A program made the translations under genes and the position numbers. Below, one piece after another: positions 12,790 to 24,200 of a stretch of 64,000 bases of DNA. Under the pieces are notes generated by a model. That model searched no databases. It worked only from the letters and a program-made list of their open reading frames with translations, and was not told the DNA's origin. Each line of letters begins with the position of its first letter. The first letter of the stretch is position 1. Location of the stretch: the NCBI GenBank assembly GCA_021234155.1, contig JAJEKV010000016.1, positions 17,978,698 through 18,042,697 on the forward strand, given 5' to 3'. This stretch comes from Isoetes taiwanensis. Its lineage: Eukaryota > Streptophyta > Lycopodiopsida > Isoetales > Isoetaceae.

Positions 12790-13990
12790 ATTAACAAAGG
12801 AACTAATGTAATATAGAGGTTTTGTAGGTCATAACCGTTCGGATCCTTTACCGTCAGGTGGTGGTTAAGTAGTTCCATGTAGGCTGGCTCCCATACATAT
12901 TTGAGAAGGTGAAGAAGAAGAAATTAGGTCGAATGAGGAAGGTTGGGGGTTGGGGAACTATTGTCATGATAGAAGACTACCATCGATTGAACCTTCATTA
13001 CTTTATTATGATTATTATATTTTCTTCCCACATATGAATAAGAAAATACTGGCATGCGAAGATTTGTTAGCTTCTACAAACCATATTAGGCAACATAGTA
13101 TTGCAACCCGAGAGTTATATCATAGACATTTATACCAAGTTAATTGGCATCCTAGTATAGACCTATGGCTTGCAAGCCGTCAGGCCGATTCTACATCTGA
13201 GTTAATTACAGCTTTATGTTTTAATTAATCATAAAATGTGAAGATTCCCTTCAAAATGCAAGATTCATGTAAAAATCATATATGTATTCCTTCCAAAATA
13301 CAAAATTCATATAAAAACCCATACACAATTCAAATACACAAGGCTCGAAGTGGATGCCGGTGCACATCTAGTGGTATATATCGGCATCGGTCTTGATCCC
13401 ACTTTCGCGGGCTTCGAAGGTGCTCGGCGGTGATTTCCTCCACCCCCGTCGAGAACAAGCCTCGGAAGCATGGAATCCAAGCCCTCCGGCGTGGTGTCTG
13501 TTTCCCCAAAAGAATTCACATGTGCGAGCACTTCCCGCATGCCCTGGTTTGGTCTGGTTGCAACTTTTGAAAGTAGGGCTTGACCAAATGTTTCCCTTCC
13601 AAAGGCCTATCCTCTAGCATGCGGGCCAAGCACAAGCGGTTTCACCATGCATTTCTTGGGGCATTCAAGCTGTATTGAGAAGGTTCAGGCCTCCGATGTC
13701 TGGCCGAGGTCTTTCTTGCCCCTATCATGCTGACTTTGTCATGGCTTTGCCCGAACTCCGACCTTTCTTGGGTTGGGTTAGGTCTCTAGCCACTTTTCGG
13801 TGGAGGCGATTCCGTGCTCAGCCCGGCCTTTTACGGCCTACAGTCTCGGCATCAGCAGGCATCACATCGGAAGCGGCCATAAGCGGATGTAGGTGAGAAG
13901 CTCAAAGGAAGGGAGGAGGAGGAAAAGCGCGAGGGAAGGAAGAGCCGGAAAGGTGGGGCGGAGAAAACTGGGGGACTAATAGGGCAATAT
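12790..13990. other. Single-copy segment after duplicated unit, copy 1
   Basis: Homology with copy 2 has ended here. A plus-strand ORF at 12950-13228 (92 residues) carries no family I recognise. Around 13235-13325 there is a short tandem duplication of a ~49 bp A/T-rich unit containing TTCCxTTCxAAAATxCAA. From about 13390 to 13900 the composition becomes GC-richer, with ORFs on both strands (minus 13307-13540; plus 13393-13617 and 13675-13896) that look like gene-fragment sequence, but none gives a recognisable domain. Confidence 0.4.
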
Positions 13991-14029
13991 ATATAGCATC
14001 TCGGCCTCTGAAAACAAAAAAAGCTCATT

Positions 14030-14130
14030 TAGTACGGCGTCGTTATATAACCCGTGCGTCGTTATGAAGCGTCGTTCAGCGACCTTTAAAGCGTGGTTGC
14101 TTGCGTTTATCGTCGCAAAAAAAGCGGCGT
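14030..14130. repeat. CG-rich motif cluster (GGCGTCGTT form)
   Basis: The words GGCGTCGTTATATAAC, GTGCGTCGTTATGAAGCG and TCGTTCAGCGACC occur close together. They are the same motif family as at 9088-9270 and 33781-34316 and could mark the far end of the element that begins near 9.1 kb. Unlike the cluster at 9.1 kb, this one has the GGCGTCGTT spelling. No terminal inverted repeat was identified. Confidence 0.5.
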
Positions 14131-14149
14131 CTCTGTTCTTTAAAAGTCA

Positions 14150-14760
14150 TCGGCCAGAGCTTTCATTTTTTTCCCATTTCTTTTTATGATTTGAGTATTG
14201 CGAGCGATCCTCGGATCCTAGTTTTCATTGCGGTTATTGTGAGTTTTTTCTTTATTGCTTTTGGGATACATGGCCATGGAAGGTATGCTTCGGCCTTGAA
14301 CCCGGTTCAGGAGGAGATGAGGATTCAAGAGCGAGAGATATGGAACTGTCTTCACAAAGTAAGGCTACACTCTGTAGTTTATACACTTTATTGTATTTTA
14401 TCTATTTTCTAATCTATAGCTTGGTGTAGGAGCGTGGGGGGCATGAGAAGGAAGGGAATCCCTCAGTGAACCCCCCTCCTCCCTTTCGAAGATGAGGGAC
14501 TATGAAACAACGATCCATCGGATGAAAGTGTTAAAAAGTATGTGATTGGTGAGAGGCCTTACGACCAAATTACTAGGAACCCGGTGAAACCTAGCATGAT
14601 GAGGGTGCTTCTTGAAAAAGATGGTGTGCGGGGTTTGGAAACACCAGGAAAAAGCAACATTAACATGATACTAGCGTCGACATATGCATGGCTGGCCTTG
14701 AACATACTTGACATGGAGCTATGGTTCAAAGGGGATGGACAAGTGGAGGACTTCTGATAG
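14150..14760 (+). other. Hypothetical ORFs, unrecognised
   Basis: Two plus-strand ORFs lie here. One (14101-14412) includes a strongly hydrophobic stretch reading ILVFIAVIVSFFFIAFGI, which could be a membrane segment, followed by a charged stretch. A CAAAG/TAAGG junction near 14360 is a possible splice donor. The other ORF (14542-14757) is a 71-residue hydrophilic reading with no recognised domain. They may be exons of one gene or captured fragments. Confidence 0.25.
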
Positions 14761-15240
14761 AAACCATAAACCAAGCTTCGAGGAGGAGTATATCTTGAAT
14801 TGTTCAAAGTGATCTTTTGTTCAATAAACCTATGTTTTGTACATTGTTATATTTTTCTCTTGGGTACAATCTAGCATTGATACATATGCATGAACATGAT
14901 CACGAAGGATTCTTGAAGATATTTTGCATTCTTACATTGGATATCGCCTTCTTGATTCGATTTGCCATTTGAACTGAGGTTTTATCGACATTTAGACTTG
15001 GACTGGTAGAACCGACTTCGAGATTATTTGTGGTTTGGACTCTCACGTAGCTCTTACAAATGGGACACTTCCATGTTCTAAATCTTTCAAATGCACATTC
15101 TTAGAAGTTTGTGATGGGCCGGTCGGCTTGGATTTTTCTCCAACTTTGGTGATAGAAGCTGACCACTAAATTTATGTTTCTTTGTGGCTTGAAGTCAACT
15201 TGCATCTTCAAATCTTCCAAATCAAGCTCGGTTGCCTACT
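14761..15240. other. No gene seen
   Basis: This is A/T-rich unique sequence without a recognisable coding frame or repeat. It leads directly into satellite array 2. Confidence 0.5.
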
Positions 15241-18200
15241 TAGCGGGCTGCCCGGCCAGTTCTAATGCTAACCCTTTGACCTAGACCTTCTCCAAAATTC
15301 CGAAAATTGGGCTAGTGTCTTTGGAGATGAATTAGGGATCAGTGGCAAAAAAATCAGAATTTATTTTTCGTTGCAATGCATTAATTATGAATTTAATGGT
15401 GTGTTGCCCTTGCAAAAGCGCCCCGACTTCTAATTGCCACATGGGGAGGAGGACAGGTCCAAACTCCGTTCCGTTCAGGTTCCCCTTGCTATCGTTCTCC
15501 GCCGCGGCTTCTACGACCCGCGTTCCAAGCACCCAGCGACTAGGACTTCGGCCCCAAAGCGTAAACCCTTCTAGAGCACGGCAACTCCGCGGGGTTTCGT
15601 TTGAGGCCCCTCTCCTTGTCCGGTCGGCGGGGACCTAAGCGTGTGTCTTGAAGTGGAGTTGGGGTGTTGGCGCTGAAGCGGACCTAAAATCCCTCCCGAG
15701 GCTGCTTTCCCAAATTTCCTCTCCCTAGGCCACGGGGAAGAGCGGGCAACCTCCCTCTCAGGAACCACGATTTGGCTGCGCCAATGGACTCGAAACGTTG
15801 ACATTGCTTTCACGGAAACCAAGTTCCGTGGCCAAAAGACCAGGACTTCGGCCCCAAAGCGTAAACCCTTCTAGGCACGGCAACCCACCCGGGGTTTACG
15901 TTTGAGGAGGCCCTCTCCTGTCGGTCGGTAGGGACTTTCGCGCCCATGTCTTGAAGTGGGGTTGGGGTGTTGGCCTTGGCGGACACTAAAATCCCTCGGG
16001 GCTGCGCCCCCAAATTTCCCTGCTTGCCCAGGTGAGGCGACCTCCCTCTCCCAAGGCCACGGGGAAGGGACATTGCCAGGGACAACCTCCCACGGAACTC
16101 CAAGGAACCCGCCACTTCCATTTGGCTCACGCCAATGGACTCGGGGAATCTTGTCGTGGAGGCGTGCCACGGGGATCAGGATTCGTGGCGATTTGGCGGG
16201 GTCTGTTGCCCCAAAAGCGTAAATGCCTTCGACAAAAAGCTGCGGTTTTCTACAAAGCAACCCTTTCACGTTTGAGCCCTCGGGGCGATCTCCAATCTTT
16301 TGGACCTTCAGAAGACTTTGGCGGAGGATCCGCAGGATGGGAGTTGGGGTGTTGGCCTTGAGGCCTTGCCACTAAAATCCCTCAGGGGGGACTCTGCCCT
16401 CTTGTTTCCTCTCCCCAAGCTTTGGGAAGGGGTGCGGGCAACAGGCTGCCAAGCAGGTTCTCCCCTTTGACCTAGACCTTCTCAAAAATTTGAAGGCAGT
16501 GTCTTTGATTTGGCTCTGCCAATTTATTTTAGGAATGCATTAATTGCAAATTCTGAATGTCTTGCCCTTTGCACATTGCCATCGGGGAAACTCCGTTCTC
16601 AGTTGAAGTGAGCAGACCGGGACTTCGGCCCCAAAACGTAAACCCTTCTAGAGCACGGCAACCCACGGGGTTTCGTTTGAGAGCCCTCTCCCCTTGTCCG
16701 GTCGGTAGGGACCTTCGCGTGTCTTGAAGTGGGGTTGGGGTGTTGGCCTTGGCCTTGGACCCTAAAATCCCTCAGGGCTGCTTGCCCCAAATTTCCTCTC
16801 CCAAGGCCACGAAGGGGACGGGCCGGTGACCTCCCCTCTCGAATCAGCGATCGACTCCCAATGGACTCGGAGCGTCGACATTGCCACAGGGACCAAGTTC
16901 CGTGGCGAGAAGACCACCCGAACTCAAGAAAGGCGCCAAAGTAGCTCACTTCCATCACACTCGTAGTCGGTGGCTAGGATGTGCATGCGGGATCTTTGTC
17001 GTGGAGGCGTGAGTGTTTCCTTCTTTACATAAAACCGGTAGGTGTAACTTGCTCCCTAGGGTAATTTAAGCCATTAGGACGATTTGGCGGGGGTCTATTT
17101 GCCATTCGGAGCATCCCAGGTGCGAGCGACAAAAGCAGTCGCGGTTTCTACAAAGGCCGAGGGGGCCTTGATTTTGACAAGTTCTCGGACGATCACGGAA
17201 TCTTTTGGACCTTCCCAGAAGAGGGGGGCCTGAGCGGAGGATCAGCGGTGGGATAGGGAGGCAGACTCGGGAGGGTGGTCATTAGCGTGCAGCCGGGGGC
17301 GCTGCCGGGGAAGAGCTGCCTGGGGAACTTTTGGATCCCCGCCTCACGGGGTCGGACTCTCCCCTCTTGTGAGGATCCACAAGGTCCTGCCTCGTTTGAC
17401 TTGGGGAAGGGTGCCCGGCTTCGGTTGCCACACGCAGCGGGCTGCCCCAGAGCCGTTCTAATGCTAACCCTTTGACCTAGACCTTCTCCGAAAATTCGAA
17501 GAATTGGGCCGTGTCTTTGGAGATGAATTAGGGATCAAGGCGGCAAAACGGAATTTATTTTCGTGCAATGCATTAATTGCGAATTCTGAATGTCTTGCCT
17601 TGCAAAGCCCCCGCTTCTACTTGCCACATCGGGAGGAGGAAAGGCCCAAACTCGGCTCCGTCCCGTTCCCCCTTGCTCCGTAGTATTCTGCGGCTGCTGC
17701 TTCTCGGCCAGGTCCCAAGTGCAGCAGACCGGGACTCGGCCCCAAAGCGTAAACCCTTCTAGAGCACGGCAGCCCACGGGGTTTACGTTTGGAGCCCTCT
17801 CCTTGTCCGGTCGGCGGGACCTTGGCAGGTGTCTTGAAGTGGGGTTGGGGTGTTGGCCCTTGAGCCCTTGGACCCTAAAATCCCTCCGGAGGCTGCTTGC
17901 CCCAAATTTCCTCTCCCCCAAGGCCACAGGGGCCGGGCCCGGGCGACCTCCCCCTCTCCGGGAATCCTTGTCGACTCTGCCAATGGACTCGAACGTCGAC
18001 ATTGCCACAGGGGACCAAGTTAAAATCGTGGCTCTGCCAGGAAGACCACGCACCCGAACTCAAGAAGCGCCAAAGTAGCTCACTTCCATCACACTTTCGT
18101 AGTCAATTGGCCTAGGATGTGCATGCGGGGATCTTGTCGTGGAGGAGGCGTGAGTGTTTCCTTCTTTTGCAAAACCGGCCCAGTGTAACTTGCTCCCTAG

Positions 18201-21200
18201 GGTAATTTACGCCATTCGGAGACGATTTGGCGGGGTCTATTTGCCATTAGGAGCATCCCGGTGCCCGAGCGACAAAGCAGTCGCGGTTTCTACAAGGCAG
18301 CATCCGGGGCGCCCAGCGGTTTGACAAGTTCTCGGACGATCTGGAATCTTTTGGACCTTCCGAAGAGGGGCCCACGAGCGGAGGATCCAGCGGTGGGATA
18401 GGGAAGCGGGCTCCGGAGGGTGGTCATTAGCGTCGCGCCCCGGGCTTGGCGCGGGGAAGAGCTGCCTGGGGAACTTTTGGATCCGCCTCACGGGGTCAGG
18501 ACTCTCCCCCTCTTGTGAGGGATCCTGCAAGGTCTGGCCTCGTTTGACTTGGGGAAGGGTGCCATTTCGGTTGCCACCTGCGGGCTGCCGGCCCGTTCTA
18601 ATGCTAACCCTTTGACCTAGACCTTCTCAGAAAATTCCGAAAATTGGGCGTGTCTTTGGAGATGAATTAGGGATCCAAGTGGCAAAAACGGAATTTATTT
18701 TTATTGCAATGCATTAATTCGAATTCTGAATGTCTTGCCAGCACCGCGCCCCCGACTTCTACTTGCCACATCGGGAGGAGGAAAGGCCCAAACTCCGCTC
18801 CGTCGGTTCCCCTTGCTCCATATTCTCCGGCTTTGCTTCGGCCCGAGTCCCAAGTGCAGCAGGACCGGGGACTTCGGCCCCAAAGCGTAAACCCTTCTAG
18901 AGCACGGCAACCCACCGGGGTTTTGCGTTTGAGCCCTCTCCCTTGTCGGTTCGGCGGGACCTTGCGGCAGGTGTCTTGAGTGGGGTTGGGGTGTTGGCCT
19001 TGAGCCTTGGACCCTAAAATCCCTCCGGAGGCTGCTTGCCCCAAATTTCCTCTCCCCAAGGCCACGGGGGCCGGGGCCAGGCGACCTCCCTCTCGGGAAT
19101 CGCGATCGACTACGCCAATGGACTCGAGCGTCGACATTGCCACAGGGACCAAGTTCGTGGCGAGGAAGACCACCCGAACTCCAAGAAGCCAAAAGTAGCT
19201 CACTTCCATCACACTTTCGTAGTCAATTGGCCTAGGATGTGCATGCGGGATCTTGTCGTGGAGGCGTGAGTGTTTCCTTCTTTTCATAAAACCGGCCGGT
19301 GTAACTTGCTCCCTAGGGTAATTTACCGCCATTCGGACGATTTGGCGGGGGTCTATTTGCCATTCGGAGCATCCCGGTGCCCGACGACAAAAGCAGTCTG
19401 CGGTTTCTACAAAGTGACATCCCGGGGCGCCCGTGGTTTGACAAAGTTCTCGGGGCCGTCACGGAATCTTTTGGACCTTCAGAAGGGCCCCGAGCGGAGG
19501 ATCCAGCGGTCGGATAGAGGCAGGGCTCGGGAGGAGTGGTCATTAGCGTCTTGGCCCGGGGCGCGGCTGCCGGGGAAGGGCTGCCTCGGGAACTTTTGGA
19601 TCCGCCTCACGGGGTCGGACTCTCCCCTCTTGTGAGGGATCCACGCAGGTCACGGCCTCGTTTGACTTGGGGAAGGGTGCCAGCTTCGGTTGCCACAGCG
19701 GGCTGCCCGGCCGTTCTAATCTTAACCCTTTGACCTAGACCTTCTCGAAAATTCCGAAAATTGGGCCGTGTCTTTGGAGATGAATTAGGGATCCGGGCAA
19801 AAACCGGAATTTATTTTTAGGTGCAATGCATTAATTGCGAATTCTGAATGTCTTGCCCTTTGCAAAAGCGCCCCCGACTTCTACTTGCCACATCGGGGGA
19901 GGAGGAAGGCCCAAACTCCCGCCGTCGGTTCCCCTTGCTCCGTATTCTCCATTTTTGCTTCTCGGCCAGGTCCCAAGTGCAGACCCGGGACTCGGCCCCA
20001 AAAGCGTAAACCCTTCTAGAGCACGGCAGCCCACGGGGGTTTTACGTTTGGGCCCTCTCCTTGTCGGTCGGCGGGACCTTGCCGTGTCTTGAAGTGGGGT
20101 TGGGGTGTTGGCCTTGAGCCTTGGACCCTAAAATCCCTCGGGGCTGCTTGCCCCAAATTTCCTCTCCCAAGGCCACGGGGGCCGGGCCCAGGCGACCTCC
20201 CCTCTCGGGAATCGCCGATCTGACTCGCCAATGGACTCGAGCGTCGACATTGCCACAGGGACCAAGTTCGTGGCGGAAGACCACCCGAACTCAAGAAGCG
20301 CCAAAGTAGCTCACTTCCATCACACTCGTAGTCAATTGGCCTAGGATGTGCATGCGGGATCTTGTCGTGGAGGCGTGAGTGTTTCCTTCTTTTCATAAAA
20401 CCGGCCGTGTAACTTGCTCCCTAGGGTAATTTCGCCCATTCCCGATTTGGCGGGTCTATTTGCCATTCGGAGCATCCCCGGTGCCGGCGACAAAAAGTCA
20501 CGGTTTCTACAAAGCCGACATCGGGGCGCCCGTGGTTTGACAAGTTCTCGGACCCGATCTGGAATCTTTTGGACCTTCCGAAGAGGGGCCCTGAGCGGAG
20601 GATCAGCGGTCCGGATAGGGGAGCGGGCTCGGGGAGGGTGGTCATTAGCGTCGACCCGGGGGCCTTTTGCCGGGAAGGGCTGCCTGGGGAACTTTTGGAT
20701 CCGCCTCACGGGGTCAGGACTCTCCCCTCTTGTGAGGATCCCCAGCAAGGTCACGGCCTCGTTTGACTTGGGGAAGGGTGCCAGCTTCGGTTGCCACACA
20801 GCGGGCTGCCCGGCCGTTCTAATCTAACCCTTTGACCTAGACCTTCTCGAAAATTCCGAAAAATTGGGCGTGTCTTTGGAGATGAATTAGGGATCCGGTG
20901 GCAAAAACGAAATTTATTTTAGGTGCAATGCATTAATTGCGAATTTACGAATGTCTTGCCAGCGCAAAAGCCCCCGGCTTCTACTTGCCACATCGGGGAG
21001 GAGGAAAGGCCCAAACTCCGCTCCGTCGGTTCCCCTTGCTCCGTATTCTCGGCTGGCGCTACCGGCGGGTCCCAAGTGCAACAGACCGGGGACTCGGCCC
21101 CAAAGCGTAAACCCTTCTAGAGCACGGCAGCCCACGGGGTTTTCGTTTGGGGAGGCCCTCTCCTTGTCGGTCGGCGGGACCTTTAGCCGTGTCTTGAAGT

Positions 21201-24200
21201 GGGGTTGGGGTGTTGGCCTTGAGCCCTTGGACCCTAAAATCCCTCCGGGAGGCTGCTTGCCCCAAATTTCCTCTCCCCAAGGCCACGGGGGCCGGGCCGG
21301 CGACCTCCCTCTCGGAATCGCGATCTGACTCTGCGCCAATGGACTCGAGCGTCGACATTGCCACGGGGACCAAGTTAGTGGCGGAAGACCACCCGAACTC
21401 AAGAAGCCAAAGTAGCTCACTTCCATCACACTTTCGTAGTCAATTGGCCTAGGATGTGCATGCGGGATCTCTTGTCGTGGAGGCGTGAGTGTTTCCTTCT
21501 TCGCAAAACCGGCCAGTGTAACTTGCTCCCTAGGGTAATTTAGCCATTCGGACGATTTGGCGGTCTATTTGCCATTCGGACATCCCGGTGCGAGCGACAA
21601 AGCAGTCACGGTTTCTACAAAGTAGACATCCGGGGCGCCCTTGTTTGACAAGTTCTCCAGGACCCGATCTGGAATCTTTTGGACCTTCGAAGAGGGGCCC
21701 ACGAGCGGAGGATCCAGCGGTGGGATAGGGGGCAGGGCTCGGGGAGTGGTCGTAGCGTCAGCCCGGGGGGGCTGCGGGGAAGGGGCTGCCTCGGGAACTT
21801 TTTGGATCCCGCCTCACGGGGTGGGGACTCTCCCCTCTTGTGAGGGATCCACGCAAGGTCCTGGCCTCGTTTGACTTGGGGAAGGGTGCGGCTTTCGGTT
21901 GCCACAGCGGGCTGCCCGGCCCGTTCTATCTTAACCCTTTGACCTAGACCTTCTCCAGAAAATTCGAAAATTGGGCGTGTCTTTGGAGATGAATTAGGGA
22001 TCCGCTGGCAAAAACCGAATTTATTTTAGGTGCAATGCATTAATTCTTGAATTCTGAATGTCTTGCCACTGCAAAAGCCCCCCGACTTCTACTTGCCACA
22101 TCGGAGGAGGAAAGGCCCAAACTCCCACTCGTCGGTTCCCCTTGCTCATTATTCTCGGCTGCTGCTTCCCGGCAGTCCCAAGTGCAGCAGACCCGGGACT
22201 TCGGCCCCAAAGCGTAAACCCTTCTAGAGCACGGCAGCCCACGGGGTTTTCGTTTGAGCCCTCTCCTTGTCGGTCGGCGGGACCTTGGCCCGTGTCTTGA
22301 AGTGGGGTTGGGGTGTTGGCCTTGGGCCTTGGACCCTAAAATCCCTCAGGGGCTGCTTGCCCCAAATTTCCTCTCCCCAAGGCCACGGGGGCCGGGCGGG
22401 CGACCTCCCCTCTCAGGAATCCTTGTCTGACTCTGCCAATGGACTCGAGCGTCGACATTGCCACAGGGACCAAGTTAGTGGCGAAAGACCACCCGAACTC
22501 CAGAAGCGCCAAAGTAGCTCACTTCCATCACACTCGTAGTCAATTGGCCTAGGATGTGCATGCGGGATCTTTGTCGTGGAGGCGTGAGTGTTTCCTTCTT
22601 CGCCAAAACCGGCCAGGTGTAACTTGCTCCCTAGGGTAATTTAGCCATTCCCGGACGATTTGGCGGGGTCTATTTGCCATTCGGAGCATCCCGGTGCCCG
22701 ACGACAAAAGCAGTCTGCGGTTTCTACAAAGGCCAGGCATCGGGGCGCCCAGATTTTGACAAGTTCTCGGGGCCGATCTGGAATCTTTTGGACCTTCCCG
22801 AAGAGGGGCCCTGAGCGGAGGATCAGCGGTCGGATAGGGGAGCAGGGCTCGGGGAGGGTGGTCATTAGCGTCACAACCCGGGGGGCCCGGCCGCGGGAAG
22901 AGGCTGCCTCGGGGAACTTTTTGGATCCGCCTCACGGGGTCAGGACTCTCCCCCTCTTGTGAGGATCCACTGCAGGTCCCTGGCCTCGTTTGACTTGGGG
23001 AAGGGTGCCAGCTTCGGTTGCCACAGCAGCGGGCTGCCCGCGGCGGATTCTAATGCTAACCCTTTGACCTAGACCTTCTCAGAAAATTCGAAAATTGGGC
23101 GTGTCTGCTGGAGATGAATTAGGGATCCCGGCGGCAAAAAGCAGGAATTTATTTTAGGTGCAATGCATTAATTGCGAATTCTGAATGTCTTGCCCTTTGC
23201 AAAAGCGCCCCCGACTTCTACTTGCCACATCGGGGAGGAGGAAAGGCCCAAACTCCGCTCCGTCCGGTTCCCCTTGCTCCGTATTCTCGGCTTCGCTGCT
23301 TCCGGGGTCCCAAGTGCAGCAGACCGGGGACTTCGGCCCCAAAGCGTAAACCCTTCTAGAGCACGGCAGCCCACGGGGTTTTTCGTTTGAGGAGGCCCTC
23401 TCCTTGTCCCGGTCGGTAGGGACCTTGCCCGTGTCTTGAAGTGGGGTTGGGGTGTTGGCCTTGGGCGGACCTAAAATCCCCTCGGGCTGCTTGCCCCAAA
23501 TTTCCTCTCCCCAAGGCCACGGGGGAGGGCCCAGGCGACCTCCCCTCTCGGAATCAGCGATCGACTCTGCCAATGGACTCGAGCGTCGACATTGCCACAG
23601 GGACCAAGTTCAGGTGGCGGGGAAGACCACCCGAACTCCAAGAAGCGCCAAAGTAGCTCACTTCCATCACACTTTCGTAGTCAATTGGCCTAGGATGTGC
23701 ATGCGGGATCTTGTCGTGGAGGGCGTGAGTGTTTCCTTCTTTTCATAAAACCGGCCGTGTAACTTGCTCCCTAGGGTAATTTCGCCATTCGGACGATTTG
23801 GCGGGGTCTATTTGCCATTAGGAGCATCCCGGTGCGACGACAAAGCGGTCTTGCGGTTTCTACAAAGGCCCGACATCGGGGCGCCCAGCGGTTTGACAAG
23901 TTCTCCCGGGGCCGATCTGGAATCTTTTGGACCTTCGAAGAGGGGCCTGAGCGGAGGATCCAGCGGTCGGATAGAGGCAGGGCTCAGGGAGGGTGGTCAT
24001 TAGCGTGCAGCCCGGCCCTGCCGGGGAAGGAGCTGCCTGGGGAACTTTTGGATCCGCCTCACGGGGTCGGACTCTCCCCTCTTGTGAGGATCCTGCAAGG
24101 TCTTGGCCTCGTTTGACTTGGGGAAGGGTGCCAGCTCGGTTGCCCTGCAACGGGCTGCCCGACCGTTCTAATGCTAACCCTTTGACCTAGACCTTCTCCG

